Positions 1 through 9,800 of a stretch of 64,000 nt of DNA are shown here, in pieces. The stretch's first letter is position 1; each line of letters starts with the position of its first letter. Source of the DNA: Clostridia bacterium (GTDB lineage Bacteria > Bacillota > Clostridia > Christensenellales > UBA1242). The position numbers were made by a program, and so were the translations under genes. The DNA lies in the NCBI GenBank assembly GCA_016283155.1, contig JAEEMI010000019.1, positions 1-64,000 of the forward strand. Reading direction: 5' to 3'. The notes under the pieces were generated by a model. That model ran no database searches and was not told the DNA's origin. It saw nothing but the letters and a program-made list of their open reading frames with translations.

Positions 1-189
1 AATGAAGAAGGAATCACAATTGTGATGATTTCTCACGACATTGATGCCGCAACTAAATATGCTAGTCATGTTTTATACATCGATGAAGTTCCGTATTTTG
101 CTAAACGAACAGATTTTATGAAAAGCAAGGTCGGCAAAAAGTTTACCAATTTAATTGACGGACATATTGGAGGACATTCTCATGAGTGA
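1..189 (+). CDS. C-terminal end of a metal ABC transporter ATPase (ZnuC-like), partial
   Basis: The frame is open from base 1 to a TGA at 187-189, giving 62 residues. It begins with a beta-strand and MISHD segment, the H-loop region of ABC ATPases, followed by a short tail. The nucleotide-binding core lies upstream of the window. The stop overlaps the start of the following ABC-3 permease, so the two are co-transcribed and the subunit should power uptake of zinc or manganese across the membrane. The family is clear from the H-loop and the partner; the metal is inferred. Confidence 0.85.
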   Translation, partial: NEEGITIVMISHDIDAATKYASHVLYIDEVPYFAKRTDFMKSKVGKKFTNLIDGHIGGHSHE

Positions 190-1033
190 TATTTTTGAAA
201 CATTAGAATTTTATCTTTCATTTTCATTTGTGCAATATGCTTTAATTGTCGGCGTATTAGTGGCACTTTGTGCATCCCTTTTAGGTGTTACTTTGGTCTT
301 AAAAAGATTTTCTTATATTGGTGATGGATTGTCGCATACAGCTTTTGGAGCATTAGCAATTTCCTCGGTTTGTGGTTTGACTAATAATATGATTCTAACT
401 TTACCCGTTACAATTGTTTGTGCAATCTTATTGTTAAAGACAAGTCAAAGTAAGAAAATTAACGGTGATGCTTTAATTGCAATTCTTTCTGTTAGTGCAT
501 TGGCGTTTGGTTATTTGTTATTAAATGTCTGTGGTGCATCATCAAATATCGCAGGCGATGTTTGTACAACATTGTTTGGTTCAACTTCAATTTTGACCTT
601 ATCTGAGAGTGATGTCTGGTTAACGATTGTTCTTTCTTTGATTGTAATTACTTTCTTCGTTTTGTTTTATCATAAAATTTTTGCCGTTACTTTTGATGAG
701 AACTTTGCCAAAGCCAGTGGAACAAAAACTGAACTATACAATATTTTAATTGCGACAATTATTGCTGTTGTCATTGTGGTTGCTATGAATTTAGTTGGTT
801 CTTTGTTGGTATCTGCCTTGGTTATTTTCCCAGCACTTTCTGCAATGCGTGTTTTCAAAAGTTTCAAAGCGGTAACTATTTCATCGGCAGTAATTTCTGT
901 AGTTTGTGCATTCTTTGGAATGATGATATCCATCCTGGGCGGAACACCAGTCGGTGCTACGATTATTATTGTAGATGTAATTTGCTTTGTAATTTTTTAT
1001 GTTACAGGTTTGTTAATGAGGAGAATAAAATGA
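182..1033 (+). CDS. znuB: Metal ABC transporter permease, ABC-3 family (ZnuB/MntB-like)
   Basis: This 283-residue membrane protein has about eight hydrophobic segments and the ABC-3 pattern near residues 40-60 (RFSYIGDGLSHTAFGALA). It forms the channel for zinc or manganese import with the upstream ATPase. The start at ATG 182 is chosen because GGAGG at 169-173 precedes it; an upstream in-frame TTG at 155 would overlap the ATPase needlessly. The gene overlaps the ATPase stop by eight bases and the next lipoprotein by four (ATGA), so all three are translationally coupled. Zinc is the usual substrate for such clusters, but manganese cannot be excluded. Confidence 0.88.
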   Translation: MSDIFETLEFYLSFSFVQYALIVGVLVALCASLLGVTLVLKRFSYIGDGLSHTAFGALAISSVCGLTNNMILTLPVTIVCAILLLKTSQSKKINGDALIAILSVSALAFGYLLLNVCGASSNIAGDVCTTLFGSTSILTLSESDVWLTIVLSLIVITFFVLFYHKIFAVTFDENFAKASGTKTELYNILIATIIAVVIVVAMNLVGSLLVSALVIFPALSAMRVFKSFKAVTISSAVISVVCAFFGMMISILGGTPVGATIIIVDVICFVIFYVTGLLMRRIK

Positions 1034-1440
1034 AAAATAAATTATTATCATCGTTGGTTGTTGCATTTTTAATTACCATAATTTGTTTAACAGTTAGTGC
1101 TTGCGGAGTGGAACAAGCCGATATTGATTTAACTACAATGAACAGCACCATGGTTTATTCACAAGTTTCGAATATGGTTGGTAAACCTAGTGATTATAAA
1201 GGTAAGGTTGTTAAAGCCAAAGGCACTTGTGGCATTTATACTGACAGTAGAACTGGGAAAAAATATTATTCTGTAATTATTAAAGATGCAACCGCATGTT
1301 GTTCACAAGGTCTTGAATTCGTATTGAAAGACGGTCAATATCCAAGTAAAGGAAAAAGTATTACAGTTGAGGGAACATTCTCAACCTATTGCGAAGATGG
1401 CTATACTTATTGTCAATTATCTAACGCAAAACTTATTTAG
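1030..1440 (+). CDS. Small lipoprotein coupled to the metal ABC transporter
   Basis: This 136-residue protein starts at ATG 1030, overlapping the permease stop. It has a lysine-containing N-terminus, a hydrophobic segment and a lipobox (TVSAC, Cys at residue 23), so it should be an exported lipoprotein. The mature part is about 110 residues with alternating strands and several cysteines, including a CC pair. It resembles the OB-like small lipoproteins that end zinc-transporter operons in Clostridia. Coupling to the transporter suggests a periplasm-side or cell-surface role in metal handling, but no catalytic motif is visible and the function is inferred from context. Confidence 0.75.
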   Translation: MKNKLLSSLVVAFLITIICLTVSACGVEQADIDLTTMNSTMVYSQVSNMVGKPSDYKGKVVKAKGTCGIYTDSRTGKKYYSVIIKDATACCSQGLEFVLKDGQYPSKGKSITVEGTFSTYCEDGYTYCQLSNAKLI

Positions 1441-1632
1441 TCAGTCTTAAAATGTTCTTTTTATGTGATAAATAGATTTGGAACTCGATTTGACTATAGA
1501 ATATCAATTCATTTTGTTACATTATAAGATTGAATTAAAACATTTTGGTCATAGTTTAGTCATAGTTTTATAAAAAAAATTGCATGTTTTATGGATTTTA
1601 TGAAAATTATTTAATAATACAAGCTATATGTC

Positions 1633-1656
1633 GTGCAACTATGAAACTTATTGCAC
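1633..1656. repeat. Short inverted repeat between lipoprotein and tRNA-Glu
   Basis: GTGCAA at 1633-1638 pairs with TTGCAC at 1651-1656 around a 12-base loop. No T-run follows on either strand. It lies 3' of the tRNA-Glu gene on the minus strand and may help 3' processing or termination. The rest of 1441-1683 is AT-rich and shows nothing else I can support. Confidence 0.3.
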
Positions 1657-1683
1657 AATATATGGTTTATTAAGTTATGGTTT

Positions 1684-1758
1684 TGGTAGTCCCGAAGGGA
1701 GTCGAACCCTTCATTGCGCCGTGAGAGGGCGCCGTCTTAACCGATTGACCACGGGACC
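1684..1758 (-). tRNA. tRNA-Glu (anticodon CTC)
   Basis: On the minus strand the sequence folds into a full cloverleaf. The acceptor stem GGTCCCG pairs with CGGGACT through one G-U pair. The anticodon stem GCGCC/GGCGC holds the seven-base loop CTCTCAC, giving anticodon CTC, which reads GAG. The T-arm carries GGTTCGACTCC and CCA is encoded. The loop ending in CAC and the overall sequence match bacterial tRNA-Glu. It is transcribed from a promoter that overlaps the divergent rimO promoter. Confidence 0.95.
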
Positions 1759-1772
1759 ATATGATTTACAAG

Positions 1773-1801
1773 TTGAATTATACGTGAAAATGCGATATTA
1801 T
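1773..1801 (+). promoter_or_regulatory. Promoter of rimO, apparently leaderless
   Basis: TTGAAT (1773-1778), 17 bases, TATTAT (1796-1801). The -10 box ends five bases before the rimO ATG at 1807, so transcription should start at or next to that A. No Shine-Dalgarno site is present. Confidence 0.65.
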
Positions 1802-1805
1802 GCAA
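1777..1805 (-). promoter_or_regulatory. Promoter of tRNA-Glu
   Basis: On the minus strand TTGCAT (1800-1805) is followed after 17 bases by a perfect TATAAT (1777-1782). Transcription would begin about ten bases before the mature tRNA. The site overlaps the rimO promoter almost completely on the other strand. Confidence 0.7.
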
Positions 1806-1806
1806 T

Positions 1807-3045
1807 ATGAATTTACCACCGAAGAAAGTTTGCATTACAACCTTAGGTTGTGATAAAAATCGTGCTGACAGTGAGGTTTTGGCTGGGTATTTACAAAGGG
1901 CTGGATGTCAGATGATTGATAATGATGCTGAGGCAGATATTATTATTGTTAATACTTGCGGATTTATTAACAGCGCTCGTAAAGAAAGTATTGATGTAAT
2001 CACTGGAAAATTACAATATAAACCACACGCTCAATTAGTCGTTTGTGGGTGTATTGTGCCTAACAATCAGCAGGAATTAAAAGATGGTTTACCAGAGGTT
2101 GATGTTTGGTGGGGGACAAAAGATTATCAAAAATTATCGGAATTATTGACAGGTAAGACTGCAGTAGAAGGTGATAAATTATTATCGACACCTCCGAGTT
2201 ATGTTTACGTTAAGATTGCGGATGGTTGTAACCGGCGTTGTGCTTTTTGTACAATACCTTTGATCCGTGGCAAATATGTATCACGTTCAATTGATGATAT
2301 TGTAAAAGAAGTGCGACATTTTGCAGAATTAGGTGTCCCGGAATATATTTTGGTAGCACAAGATGTGACAATGTATGGTTTGGATATCGGTTCAAATTTG
2401 GTAGAGTTATTGCGCGCGATTACAGCTGTTGATGGAGTAAAACGTGTGCGCTTGCATTATTGTTATCCGGAATTATTGACTGATAAATTATTAAATGAAA
2501 TTGCTACTAATGATAAAGTAGTAAAATATTTAGATATTCCATTGCAGCATTGTAATGAACGAATTTTAAAATTAATGGGTCGACGTGGTAGCGCATCAAG
2601 TTATCGTAACTTAATCAAAAAAATTCGACAGATCATCCCAAATGTGACCATTCGGGCAACAATGATGGTTGGTTTTCCTACCGAAACTGATGAAGAATTT
2701 GCCGAGTTAGTGCAATTTATGCAAGATGTTAAATTGGACTATGTGGGATTTTTTGCTTACTCCCGAGAAAAAGGAACAGCAGCTTATTCAATGCAACAAG
2801 TTAAGGCAGCAGTTAAGCGTGAACGTTTACGTACGATTGAAAGAGTACAGAAAACCATTTTAGATGCAAAACACGTTAAAGAAAAAGGTAGCACAGTGCA
2901 CGTAATTTGTGATGCTGTAGTAAATGGAGTAGCACGTTGTCGCACTGCGGCTCAAAGTCCAGAAGTTGACCCGTGTGTTTATATCAGTCAAACTGAAAAC
3001 TCTGAACCTTTCATTGTGGGTCGTGAATACGATGTTCGTTTGTAA
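1807..3045 (+). CDS. rimO: Ribosomal protein S12 methylthiotransferase RimO
   Basis: This radical-SAM enzyme methylthiolates an aspartate of ribosomal protein S12. The 412 residues show the N-terminal MTTase domain with TLGCDKNRADSE at 12-23, the CxxxCxxC iron-sulfur motif at Cys141, Cys145 and Cys148, and a C-terminal TRAM-like segment. The LGC-KN--DSE signature is the RimO rather than the MiaB form. Length is slightly under the usual 430-440. ATG 1807 is the only sensible start: it directly follows a promoter and has no ribosome binding site. It is followed by rarA after 54 bases with a separate promoter. Confidence 0.95.
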   Translation: MNLPPKKVCITTLGCDKNRADSEVLAGYLQRAGCQMIDNDAEADIIIVNTCGFINSARKESIDVITGKLQYKPHAQLVVCGCIVPNNQQELKDGLPEVDVWWGTKDYQKLSELLTGKTAVEGDKLLSTPPSYVYVKIADGCNRRCAFCTIPLIRGKYVSRSIDDIVKEVRHFAELGVPEYILVAQDVTMYGLDIGSNLVELLRAITAVDGVKRVRLHYCYPELLTDKLLNEIATNDKVVKYLDIPLQHCNERILKLMGRRGSASSYRNLIKKIRQIIPNVTIRATMMVGFPTETDEEFAELVQFMQDVKLDYVGFFAYSREKGTAAYSMQQVKAAVKRERLRTIERVQKTILDAKHVKEKGSTVHVICDAVVNGVARCRTAAQSPEVDPCVYISQTENSEPFIVGREYDVRL

Positions 3046-3063
3046 TTTGGTCGGTGCAAATAC

Positions 3064-3093
3064 TTGCGTGGCAATTGAAAAATGTGGTTTAAT
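3064..3093 (+). promoter_or_regulatory. Promoter of rarA, apparently leaderless
   Basis: TTGCGT (3064-3069), 18 bases, TTTAAT (3088-3093) with a TG one base upstream, an extended -10. The -10 box ends six bases before ATG 3100, and no Shine-Dalgarno site is visible. Confidence 0.55.
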
Positions 3094-3099
3094 TAGATT

Positions 3100-4338
3100 A
3101 TGGAAAACTTGTTTGATAATTTGCATCAAACGCAAAAACCATTAGCCGAACGGATGCGTCCGCAAGTTTTAAATGAATTTGTTGGTCAAAAACATATACT
3201 TGGTGAAGGAAAATTATTACGTCGTTTAATTCAAGCGGGGCGTGTCCCAAGTGTGATATTTTTTGGTCCACCTGGAACAGGTAAGACAACATTAGCACAA
3301 ATTATCGCTGATAGTAGTAATGCTAAATTTATAAAAATTAATGCTGTTTCAACTGGTGTAGCGGAAGTCAAAACGGTAATGCAACAAGCCAAAGCTGATT
3401 TTGAAATCAGTGGTAAAAAAACTTATTTGTTATTGGACGAATGTCATCGTTGGAATAAAGCACAAAGTGATTCACTGTTAGGCGCCTTGGAAGCCGGTTA
3501 TTTGCTGTTAATTGGTTGTACAACTGAAAATCCTAGTTTCAGTATGACACGCGCTATCGTATCACGCTGTACAGTATTTGAGTTTAAACGATTAACGGAA
3601 ACTGATATTAAAGAGGTTTTAAAGCGTGCACTGAACGCACCACGGGGTTTACGTGATTATCGAATGCAAGTTGATGATGAGGCTCTAAATTATTTTGTTA
3701 CCGCATCAGCTGGTGATGTGCGTAGTGCTTTGAATGGTTTGGAATTATGTGCGATTACAACTAAGCCAAATCAAAATGGTGAGATTATTATTGACCAAAA
3801 AATTGCGGCCGAATGTATGCAACAAAAAGCTTTAAATTTGGATGAAACACTTTATTATCATATTTTAAGTGCGTTCTGTAAAAGTTTACGGGGAAGCGAT
3901 TCAACAGCTGCGTTATATTATGCTAACCGCTTAATAGCAGCAGGTATGCAACCACAAATTTTAGCGCGCCGGGTAATTGCACACGCCAGTGAAGATGTTG
4001 GTTTGTCTGATCCTCAAGCATTAGTACAAGCGTGTTCGGCTTTGTATGCTTTAGATAACTTGGGTATGCCAGAAGGTAATTTAGCCTTAACGCAAGCGAT
4101 TGTTTATGTTTGTAACGCACCTAAAGATAATCGAGTTGTTGTGGCAATGGAACGCGCTAAAGATGATGCATTAAATAATGCTGATGACCGTATTCCTGAA
4201 TATTTGAAAAATCATACCGAAGCCAGTAAGGATTATAAATATCCGCACGATTTTGGTGGTTATGTTGAACAACAATATTTGCCAGATAGTTTAAAAAATC
4301 GTAAATACTTTGAAGAAAAGAAAAACAACAAGGATTGA
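3100..4338 (+). CDS. rarA: Replication-associated recombination protein A (RarA/MgsA), AAA ATPase
   Basis: RarA is a clamp-loader-like AAA+ ATPase that acts at stalled or gapped replication forks. The 412-residue product has Walker A GPPGTGKTT at 56-64, Walker B near 110-116 (LLLDECHR, where most homologues have DEIHR), a sensor-1 TTENPSF segment and the RarA C-terminal tetramerisation domain with the EGNLALTQA and PEYLKNHT-like motifs typical of the family. The next gene begins five bases after the stop, so the pair is probably one transcript. Confidence 0.95.
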   Translation: MENLFDNLHQTQKPLAERMRPQVLNEFVGQKHILGEGKLLRRLIQAGRVPSVIFFGPPGTGKTTLAQIIADSSNAKFIKINAVSTGVAEVKTVMQQAKADFEISGKKTYLLLDECHRWNKAQSDSLLGALEAGYLLLIGCTTENPSFSMTRAIVSRCTVFEFKRLTETDIKEVLKRALNAPRGLRDYRMQVDDEALNYFVTASAGDVRSALNGLELCAITTKPNQNGEIIIDQKIAAECMQQKALNLDETLYYHILSAFCKSLRGSDSTAALYYANRLIAAGMQPQILARRVIAHASEDVGLSDPQALVQACSALYALDNLGMPEGNLALTQAIVYVCNAPKDNRVVVAMERAKDDALNNADDRIPEYLKNHTEASKDYKYPHDFGGYVEQQYLPDSLKNRKYFEEKKNNKD

Positions 4339-4342
4339 AATT

Positions 4343-4636
4343 ATGTCAACGACAAAGGATTATTGTGATTTTATTTTAGAACAATTAAGTGATTTAAATG
4401 AAATTGATTATCGACCAATGATGGGGGAATATTTGTTATATTATCAAGGTGTCTTGTTTGGTGGAATTTACGATAATCGTTTGTTAGTAAAAAAAACGAT
4501 TAATAATGCTAAATTTAATTTACCGGAAGTGATACCTTATGATAAAGCTAAACCAATGTATCAAATTGAAGATCTGGATGATCGTGAAAGAATGCACACG
4601 ATAATTGTGGCAACTTATCAAGATTTAAAAAAGTAA
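4343..4636 (+). CDS. TfoX N-terminal domain protein
   Basis: This 97-residue protein matches the TfoX N-terminal domain family: a short helix, then RPMMGEYLLYYQGVLFGGIYDNRLLVK, which is the characteristic RxMFGGYGLY--G-FG-I--d-LYLK pattern. In proteobacteria the domain is part of competence regulators, but stand-alone copies in Firmicutes have no defined role. ATG 4343 is preferred over an upstream in-frame ATG at 4310 because that one lies inside rarA and AAGGA sits just before 4343. It ends the rarA transcript. Confidence 0.82.
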   Translation: MSTTKDYCDFILEQLSDLNEIDYRPMMGEYLLYYQGVLFGGIYDNRLLVKKTINNAKFNLPEVIPYDKAKPMYQIEDLDDRERMHTIIVATYQDLKK

Positions 4637-4781
4637 TTAAAAATTTAAAAAAGTGCTTGTTAAGGAAATGCGTCAAAGAACTAATACAAAGTTAAAACCC
4701 TGAACGCAACAATGACAACTGCTAACTATAAATATAATGAACCTGAATACTGTTTATAAAATTAATTAATGATTATAAATT

Positions 4782-4806
4782 AACCCGAAGTAATTCGGGT
4801 TTTTTA
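4782..4806 (+). terminator. Rho-independent terminator after rarA-tfoX
   Basis: An 8-bp stem AACCCGAA/TTCGGGTT with a four-base loop runs into a T-tract at 4800-4806. The 145 bases between the tfoX-like gene and this hairpin show no ORF and no structure I can name. Confidence 0.85.
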
Positions 4807-4844
4807 TTGTTCTATGGCATTGGGTTGAAATTTTATCTGGAGTC

Positions 4845-4874
4845 TTGATTTTGGTTTCTAAGTTGTGTTAATAT
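4845..4874 (+). promoter_or_regulatory. Extended -10 promoter of the DUF6273-like gene, leaderless
   Basis: TTGATT (4845-4850), 18 bases, TGTTAATAT with -10 at 4869-4874. An ATG at 4873 overlaps the -10 box, so it would not be transcribed; the next in-frame ATG at 4882 sits seven bases downstream of the box, where the message should begin. Confidence 0.6.
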
Positions 4875-4881
4875 GACCGTA

Positions 4882-5952
4882 ATGGAAAACAATGGACATA
4901 AGTTGAAAACTTTTATTGGTAAATTAGGAATGATTGATATTAGAGGAATTTTTGAACCAACTGAGCGTGTTACGAAGGGACTTCGTGATGTTGAAAAACA
5001 ATCAATTTGGGATAGCTCAATTTCGCGTGACCGTTTTTATCTTAAAGGTTTAGAAGATTATGGACAAGGTAAAATTTTTCAAGCAAGTAATGAATTAATT
5101 AAGGGTGTAACCGATTCTGCAATTGCCGAAGGTGTTTATCGCGATACTAATTACACAACACGTTCTGGAAAAGTAGGTACAGCAGAATATTGGTTGCGTG
5201 ATAATTTCGACCAGAATTTTAATTATTCAGTTAAGACCGATGGAAAGGTCGATTATATTCATTCGGTTGAAGATAATGGTTTAGGAATTGATGCTTCAAT
5301 GCGAGTTAACCTTCAGGATTTTTATGCACTGCAAAAGATGTATCCAAATTTTGGGAAGTTTGATGTTGTGAAAGATTCTAATGGTAATGTTCTTTATCAT
5401 ACAGTTAAACTTGGTTTTTTGCCACAAACAAGGGTAAAAAGTTCACCAATGTATGATGCGCTTTTAAAGTATAATCAGGTAAAACCAACAGGTAAAAATT
5501 ATACGGGCTTTATGCGACGTGATCTTTCATATAGTTACGATGCCGAGTATAAATATCAAAGTGAAAGATTGGTGCGTAAAGAAGTTAATGTACTAAATCA
5601 ACCACTTGGCAATTCTTATAATGACGATACGTTAGTAACATATCGTGATTTTGTTTGGTTAAAAGTTGAGCCAATTGAATTTATTGTTTTGAATTGGGAC
5701 GAAGTACAAAGTGGTAAAGCTGCTTATATGGATATCTGTAGTGAAAAAGTTCTTAAAGGCGGAATGCCTTTTAATCCCAATCATCGTGCTAAAAATAGTA
5801 CAGTTTATCATAACAGTTTGCCATATGCTTATTTGGAAGGGGTTAATAATTTTGCACACGTTGGTGGATTTGCTAGAGATGCTTTTGTTTTTTCTTCTGA
5901 CTTATTAAAGACAAAAGAAGAACTGATGTCGTTGGAAGAAAAAGGTTTCTAA
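4882..5952 (+). CDS. Hypothetical protein with a DUF6273-like C-terminal region
   Basis: I do not recognise a defined function in this 356-residue protein. There is no signal peptide or membrane segment. Residues 260-330 carry WLKVEPIEFIVLNWDE followed by a variable loop and a small-side-chain-rich segment, which resembles the W--VEPI-W-VL pattern of DUF6273 domains common in clostridial surface and cytoplasmic proteins. The N-terminal two thirds is aromatic-rich and mixed alpha/beta. The start is set at 4882 by the promoter position. It stands alone, flanked by terminators on both sides. Confidence 0.6.
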   Translation: MENNGHKLKTFIGKLGMIDIRGIFEPTERVTKGLRDVEKQSIWDSSISRDRFYLKGLEDYGQGKIFQASNELIKGVTDSAIAEGVYRDTNYTTRSGKVGTAEYWLRDNFDQNFNYSVKTDGKVDYIHSVEDNGLGIDASMRVNLQDFYALQKMYPNFGKFDVVKDSNGNVLYHTVKLGFLPQTRVKSSPMYDALLKYNQVKPTGKNYTGFMRRDLSYSYDAEYKYQSERLVRKEVNVLNQPLGNSYNDDTLVTYRDFVWLKVEPIEFIVLNWDEVQSGKAAYMDICSEKVLKGGMPFNPNHRAKNSTVYHNSLPYAYLEGVNNFAHVGGFARDAFVFSSDLLKTKEELMSLEEKGF

Positions 5953-5960
5953 ACATAGGG

Positions 5961-5992
5961 AAAAAATGACCTGAAATTACAGGTCTTTTTTT
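5961..5992 (+). terminator. Rho-independent terminator
   Basis: The stem GACCTG/CAGGTC (5968-5973 with 5980-5985) is preceded by a run of A and followed by seven T. It ends the DUF6273-like gene. Confidence 0.88.
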
Positions 5993-6048
5993 AAAAAAAT
6001 AGATGCTAATAATCAATTATTTTGCTATCCTAATAAAGGAGGTAAATT

Positions 6049-6822
6049 ATGAAAAAGAAATTATTGAGTTTAACTTTGGTTTTGGTTAGTGTTTTGGCTT
6101 GTATAGTTTGTTTAAGTGCTTGTGGTAGTAAAAAGTCGGGAATCAGTTATAAGATTTCACTGAAATTACCAGAATGTGTACATGTTGAGTACAATAATGG
6201 AATGATTTTAGTTAAAGACGGTAATGAATATTATGTTAAAGCGGCGACCATTTATTCTTCGGATCGATTAGAAGTTTATGCAAAAGTTGATTTATCAAAT
6301 CCTGTAATCTTAGATCAACCACAATATTCACAAGGTTTTATAACAGCACGTTGGGTTGATGTTGATAACGTTTGGCAATGCGCTGAAATGGATACGAATT
6401 ATTCACCTTGGCATGCTAATATGAATAATTGTGATGTATATACAAAAGGTGAAAGTTTCTTAAGAACTGGATACACCGATATTAATATGCCATATGAAAT
6501 GGATGGTGTTACGATTGCTCAAAAAGATAATGAAGTATTAACGATTAGTGGAGAACAAGTTGAATGCATTGTTTGGGAATATATTTATGATAAAGATAAT
6601 ATTTATCAAAAGGCAAAGTATTGGTTTGCTAAAGATACAAACATTTGTTTAAAACATTCGGACATCTTTGATCGAACGGGTGATATTAATGATGAATCAA
6701 GAATTAAATTACAAGCTACCTATTATAAAGTTGGAAACAATATGGATACGGCATTGGAAATCGTGTCACAACATATCGGTGAAACAAGAACAAAGTATAA
6801 ATTTGATCCAAAATATGCTTAA
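6049..6822 (+). CDS. Lipoprotein of unknown function
   Basis: This 257-residue protein begins MKKKLL, continues with a hydrophobic segment and has a lipobox LSAC with Cys at residue 25, so it is exported and lipid-anchored. The mature region is rich in beta-forming and aromatic residues, and has about three cysteines; I recognise no domain. It has a strong Shine-Dalgarno site (AAAGGAGG) seven bases before ATG 6049. It lies between a terminator and the large surface-protein gene, which suggests a cell-surface cluster, but no shared operon is evident. Confidence 0.8.
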   Translation: MKKKLLSLTLVLVSVLACIVCLSACGSKKSGISYKISLKLPECVHVEYNNGMILVKDGNEYYVKAATIYSSDRLEVYAKVDLSNPVILDQPQYSQGFITARWVDVDNVWQCAEMDTNYSPWHANMNNCDVYTKGESFLRTGYTDINMPYEMDGVTIAQKDNEVLTISGEQVECIVWEYIYDKDNIYQKAKYWFAKDTNICLKHSDIFDRTGDINDESRIKLQATYYKVGNNMDTALEIVSQHIGETRTKYKFDPKYA

Positions 6823-6852
6823 TGGATTGAGTTTCAAAAGTATAAAAATGAT

Positions 6853-6882
6853 TTGTCTAAAATATTTTGATTGATATATACT
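6853..6882 (+). promoter_or_regulatory. Candidate promoter of the large surface protein
   Basis: TTGTCT (6853-6858), 18 bases, TATACT (6877-6882), ending ten bases before ATG 6893. The -35 match is only four of six. There is no Shine-Dalgarno site, so the leader would be about four bases. Confidence 0.4.
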
Positions 6883-6892
6883 AATTACAAAT

Positions 6893-9800
6893 ATGGGGGC
6901 ACGACAAAAGATAATTAATAGTTGGCGATATTGCACTTTAAGCGTGTTGATGGTGCTAGCTTTTTTTGTTATGACTATTGGTTTTGGTGTCGTAGATTTT
7001 GGTCGAGTAATTACTTCAAATTTGAATTTCGGAACAGCTGCTGCTAATAGCGGCGAAATTGACCGTTACTGGGTTGATCTTCGTTCAGATTCAATTGCCC
7101 AAACCGATGTTGATCAGAATGGAAAAACAGTTTGGCATATTCGTACACCAGCTGAATTAGCATATATGAATTATGCAATAACTCACGAGGGTTCAAGTGG
7201 TTCAACTACGGATTATTCTGAGAATATATATGTTTTAGAAAATGATATTAATTTAAATGATTTGGAACTTAATATTGTTGGTGAAACGGTCTTCCCATAC
7301 TGGACGCCGATTGATATTGGTAATCGCGGTAAGAATAAAAATATTAAGTTTAATGGAAACGGTTACAAAATTAAGGGGATGCGTATTAAATGTGATCCTG
7401 AAGACACCAGTTCAATTCTGAATGCTGGTTTTTTTGCTAATATGATTGGTGGAACTGTCGAAAATGTAATATTTGAAAATCCTGAAATTGTTTATGAATA
7501 TGTGTCGGCAAGTATTAGTGAAAACGATCCTGATCGTCCTCGATTGCCAACTGATATTTGCATTGGGGTTGTTGCTGGTGAGGCTGATAGTACTTACATT
7601 CATAATGTTGAAATTACTAATCCTAGAATTACGTTTACTTCCATAGATGTTAATGCTCATAACTTTTATGTCGGAACAGCTGTTGGTAAATTATCTAATA
7701 CAACTGTTTTTGATAGTAATAATCGAATTTCAACAATTAATACAATGTCGCCAAAAAAATGGGGTATTGATACGGTTGATATTAATAAAACCACTATTGT
7801 CAATAGTTCCCATATAACCGTTAACATTAACCACGGACATAGTACTGCCGATACTTACGGTAAAGCGACTAGTTTGTATTTTGGCGGTTTAGTAGGTGCT
7901 AATATTTCAAGTAAAATTATTAATTCTACATTACGTGATTTATCGGTTACGCCAAATATTGCCGATAATGTTGAAGGGGCGTGTTACGTTGGTGGTTTAG
8001 TTGGATTATCAACGCAAGTTGCTGGTGATGAACATTTGATTGTTGCTGCTGGATTGTATAATAATTTATTGATTGACGTTAATCTTGGCAGTATCACTAC
8101 AACAGGTATTGATAAACGTTATTGTGGAAATTTGATTGGTCGTGTTTATGCTGGCGGTTGGGTTTATAATAATATTATCGTTGGTGGTACTATGCCGTAT
8201 AACCACGGTACGGTTGATGTAAATACTGTTGCTTATGAAAAATTATGGGAACAGGTAACCAATTCTGCTACAATGGTATGTAATGATGAACATTGTGTTA
8301 GCCACATTAATGGTACACTTGATCCTTACTTCTTTGATGAACAGAATAATTATATTGGTGATTTAAATTGCGTTTATACAAGTTCTTTACTCTTTGAAGA
8401 ACCGTATGTTTTTTGTAATACTCATCAAAGAATCATAACATTAAATAGTTCAGCTCAACAGTCGGAAATGATTAAGTATAATTTTCACTTTACTGGTTGG
8501 GATGATCCAGCATATGCTTCATTCTTGAATACACCTGTGTACACGCCGCAAGCTGGTGATCCGTTAAGTAAGTTTCAGTTAGTAAGTAGTATTATTGAAA
8601 ATGGTGGATATGCATATTATGCTGCACGTGGTATTTTGCAATATGAAAAAGGTTTAACGATTCCGACTGATGAAGAAAATGTTTCCATTGAAGAAGAGGA
8701 ACGCGCTTTTAATGACCTATTAGCTGCTGTTAATCAATTCAGAGTTTTACAACACGATAATGATAATAATGAATTATACTTAGGCGATTATTTTGGTAAA
8801 GAATGTCCAGTTATTTTTAAAGCAAATGATGATGACCACCCGAAACTTTCAACTGCTTATTTTGAAGTTGAAAACAATTGGGGTAGTACAAATTTATCGC
8901 CTGATGATTATGTCGAAAACCTTACTTTCCAAGAAATTATTCGTAAACCAAGTGATCCGGTCTGTGAGGGTTATGAATTTAAAGGTTGGCGTATAAAAGG
9001 TTGGGATCAAGATGGGTCTAATATTACCGATTGTCCTTATAAAACGTACCTTGATCCGAATGGTGCATATTATATTTTTGATCGTGAACGTATTTTGGAA
9101 CCTGGTCGTGTTTTTGTCGCAATATGGGAAGTTAAAAAATATTCAGCAGCTTATATGGTTCGTGAATATAGTCAAGATGGACAAAGTTATGAAGATGTTC
9201 CATTTGCTAATTACCCAACTGAGGATAATATTCCTTTTGGTGGAACATTAAAAGGGCCGATCCAAAATCCTACATCGAATCAAGGATATGCTTTTGTTGG
9301 TTGGTTCTTGGAAAATAACTTACCTGAATATGGTGAAAATGCAAATGCTGATTTACAGTGGCAATTTGGTCAAAACGGCGCCACAATGGGAGTGCCTGAA
9401 AATGGTAATGTTTTGTATTTATATGCTGGTTGGATTGATAATTTTACAATGTTAAGAGCATTGTTGGAAGATATAAAGTATATTGAATATAGTATTAATT
9501 ATGCAGTATATTTTAATGATACTACTGGACAAAATTTTAAAAATGCTTATGACGATGCGAATGAGGCGTTGATTGCTAATGATGCTACAAATGCAAACGC
9601 TCTGTTGGATAATTTAAAAAATACTTATGCTGCTTTACGTGTTGACCCTAAAAAATTATTGAATTTACCTGCATTTGATGAAAGCAAAACGGAAAACTCT
9701 TGTCCTTTCTTATATGATTATAATGCATATTTAAGCTACATTACATTTAAAAAGACAGTTGAAAAATATGCTAACGCTGATGCTGATGATGAAGTCTTGA

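Noticed and set aside
1540-1580. Direct TCATAGTTT repeats as a regulatory or CRISPR-like array
   Set aside because: Only two short copies in AT-rich DNA, with no spacer pattern.
4637-4781. A small RNA gene between the tfoX-like gene and the terminator
   Set aside because: No promoter or stable fold was found; it is probably only a 3' untranslated region.
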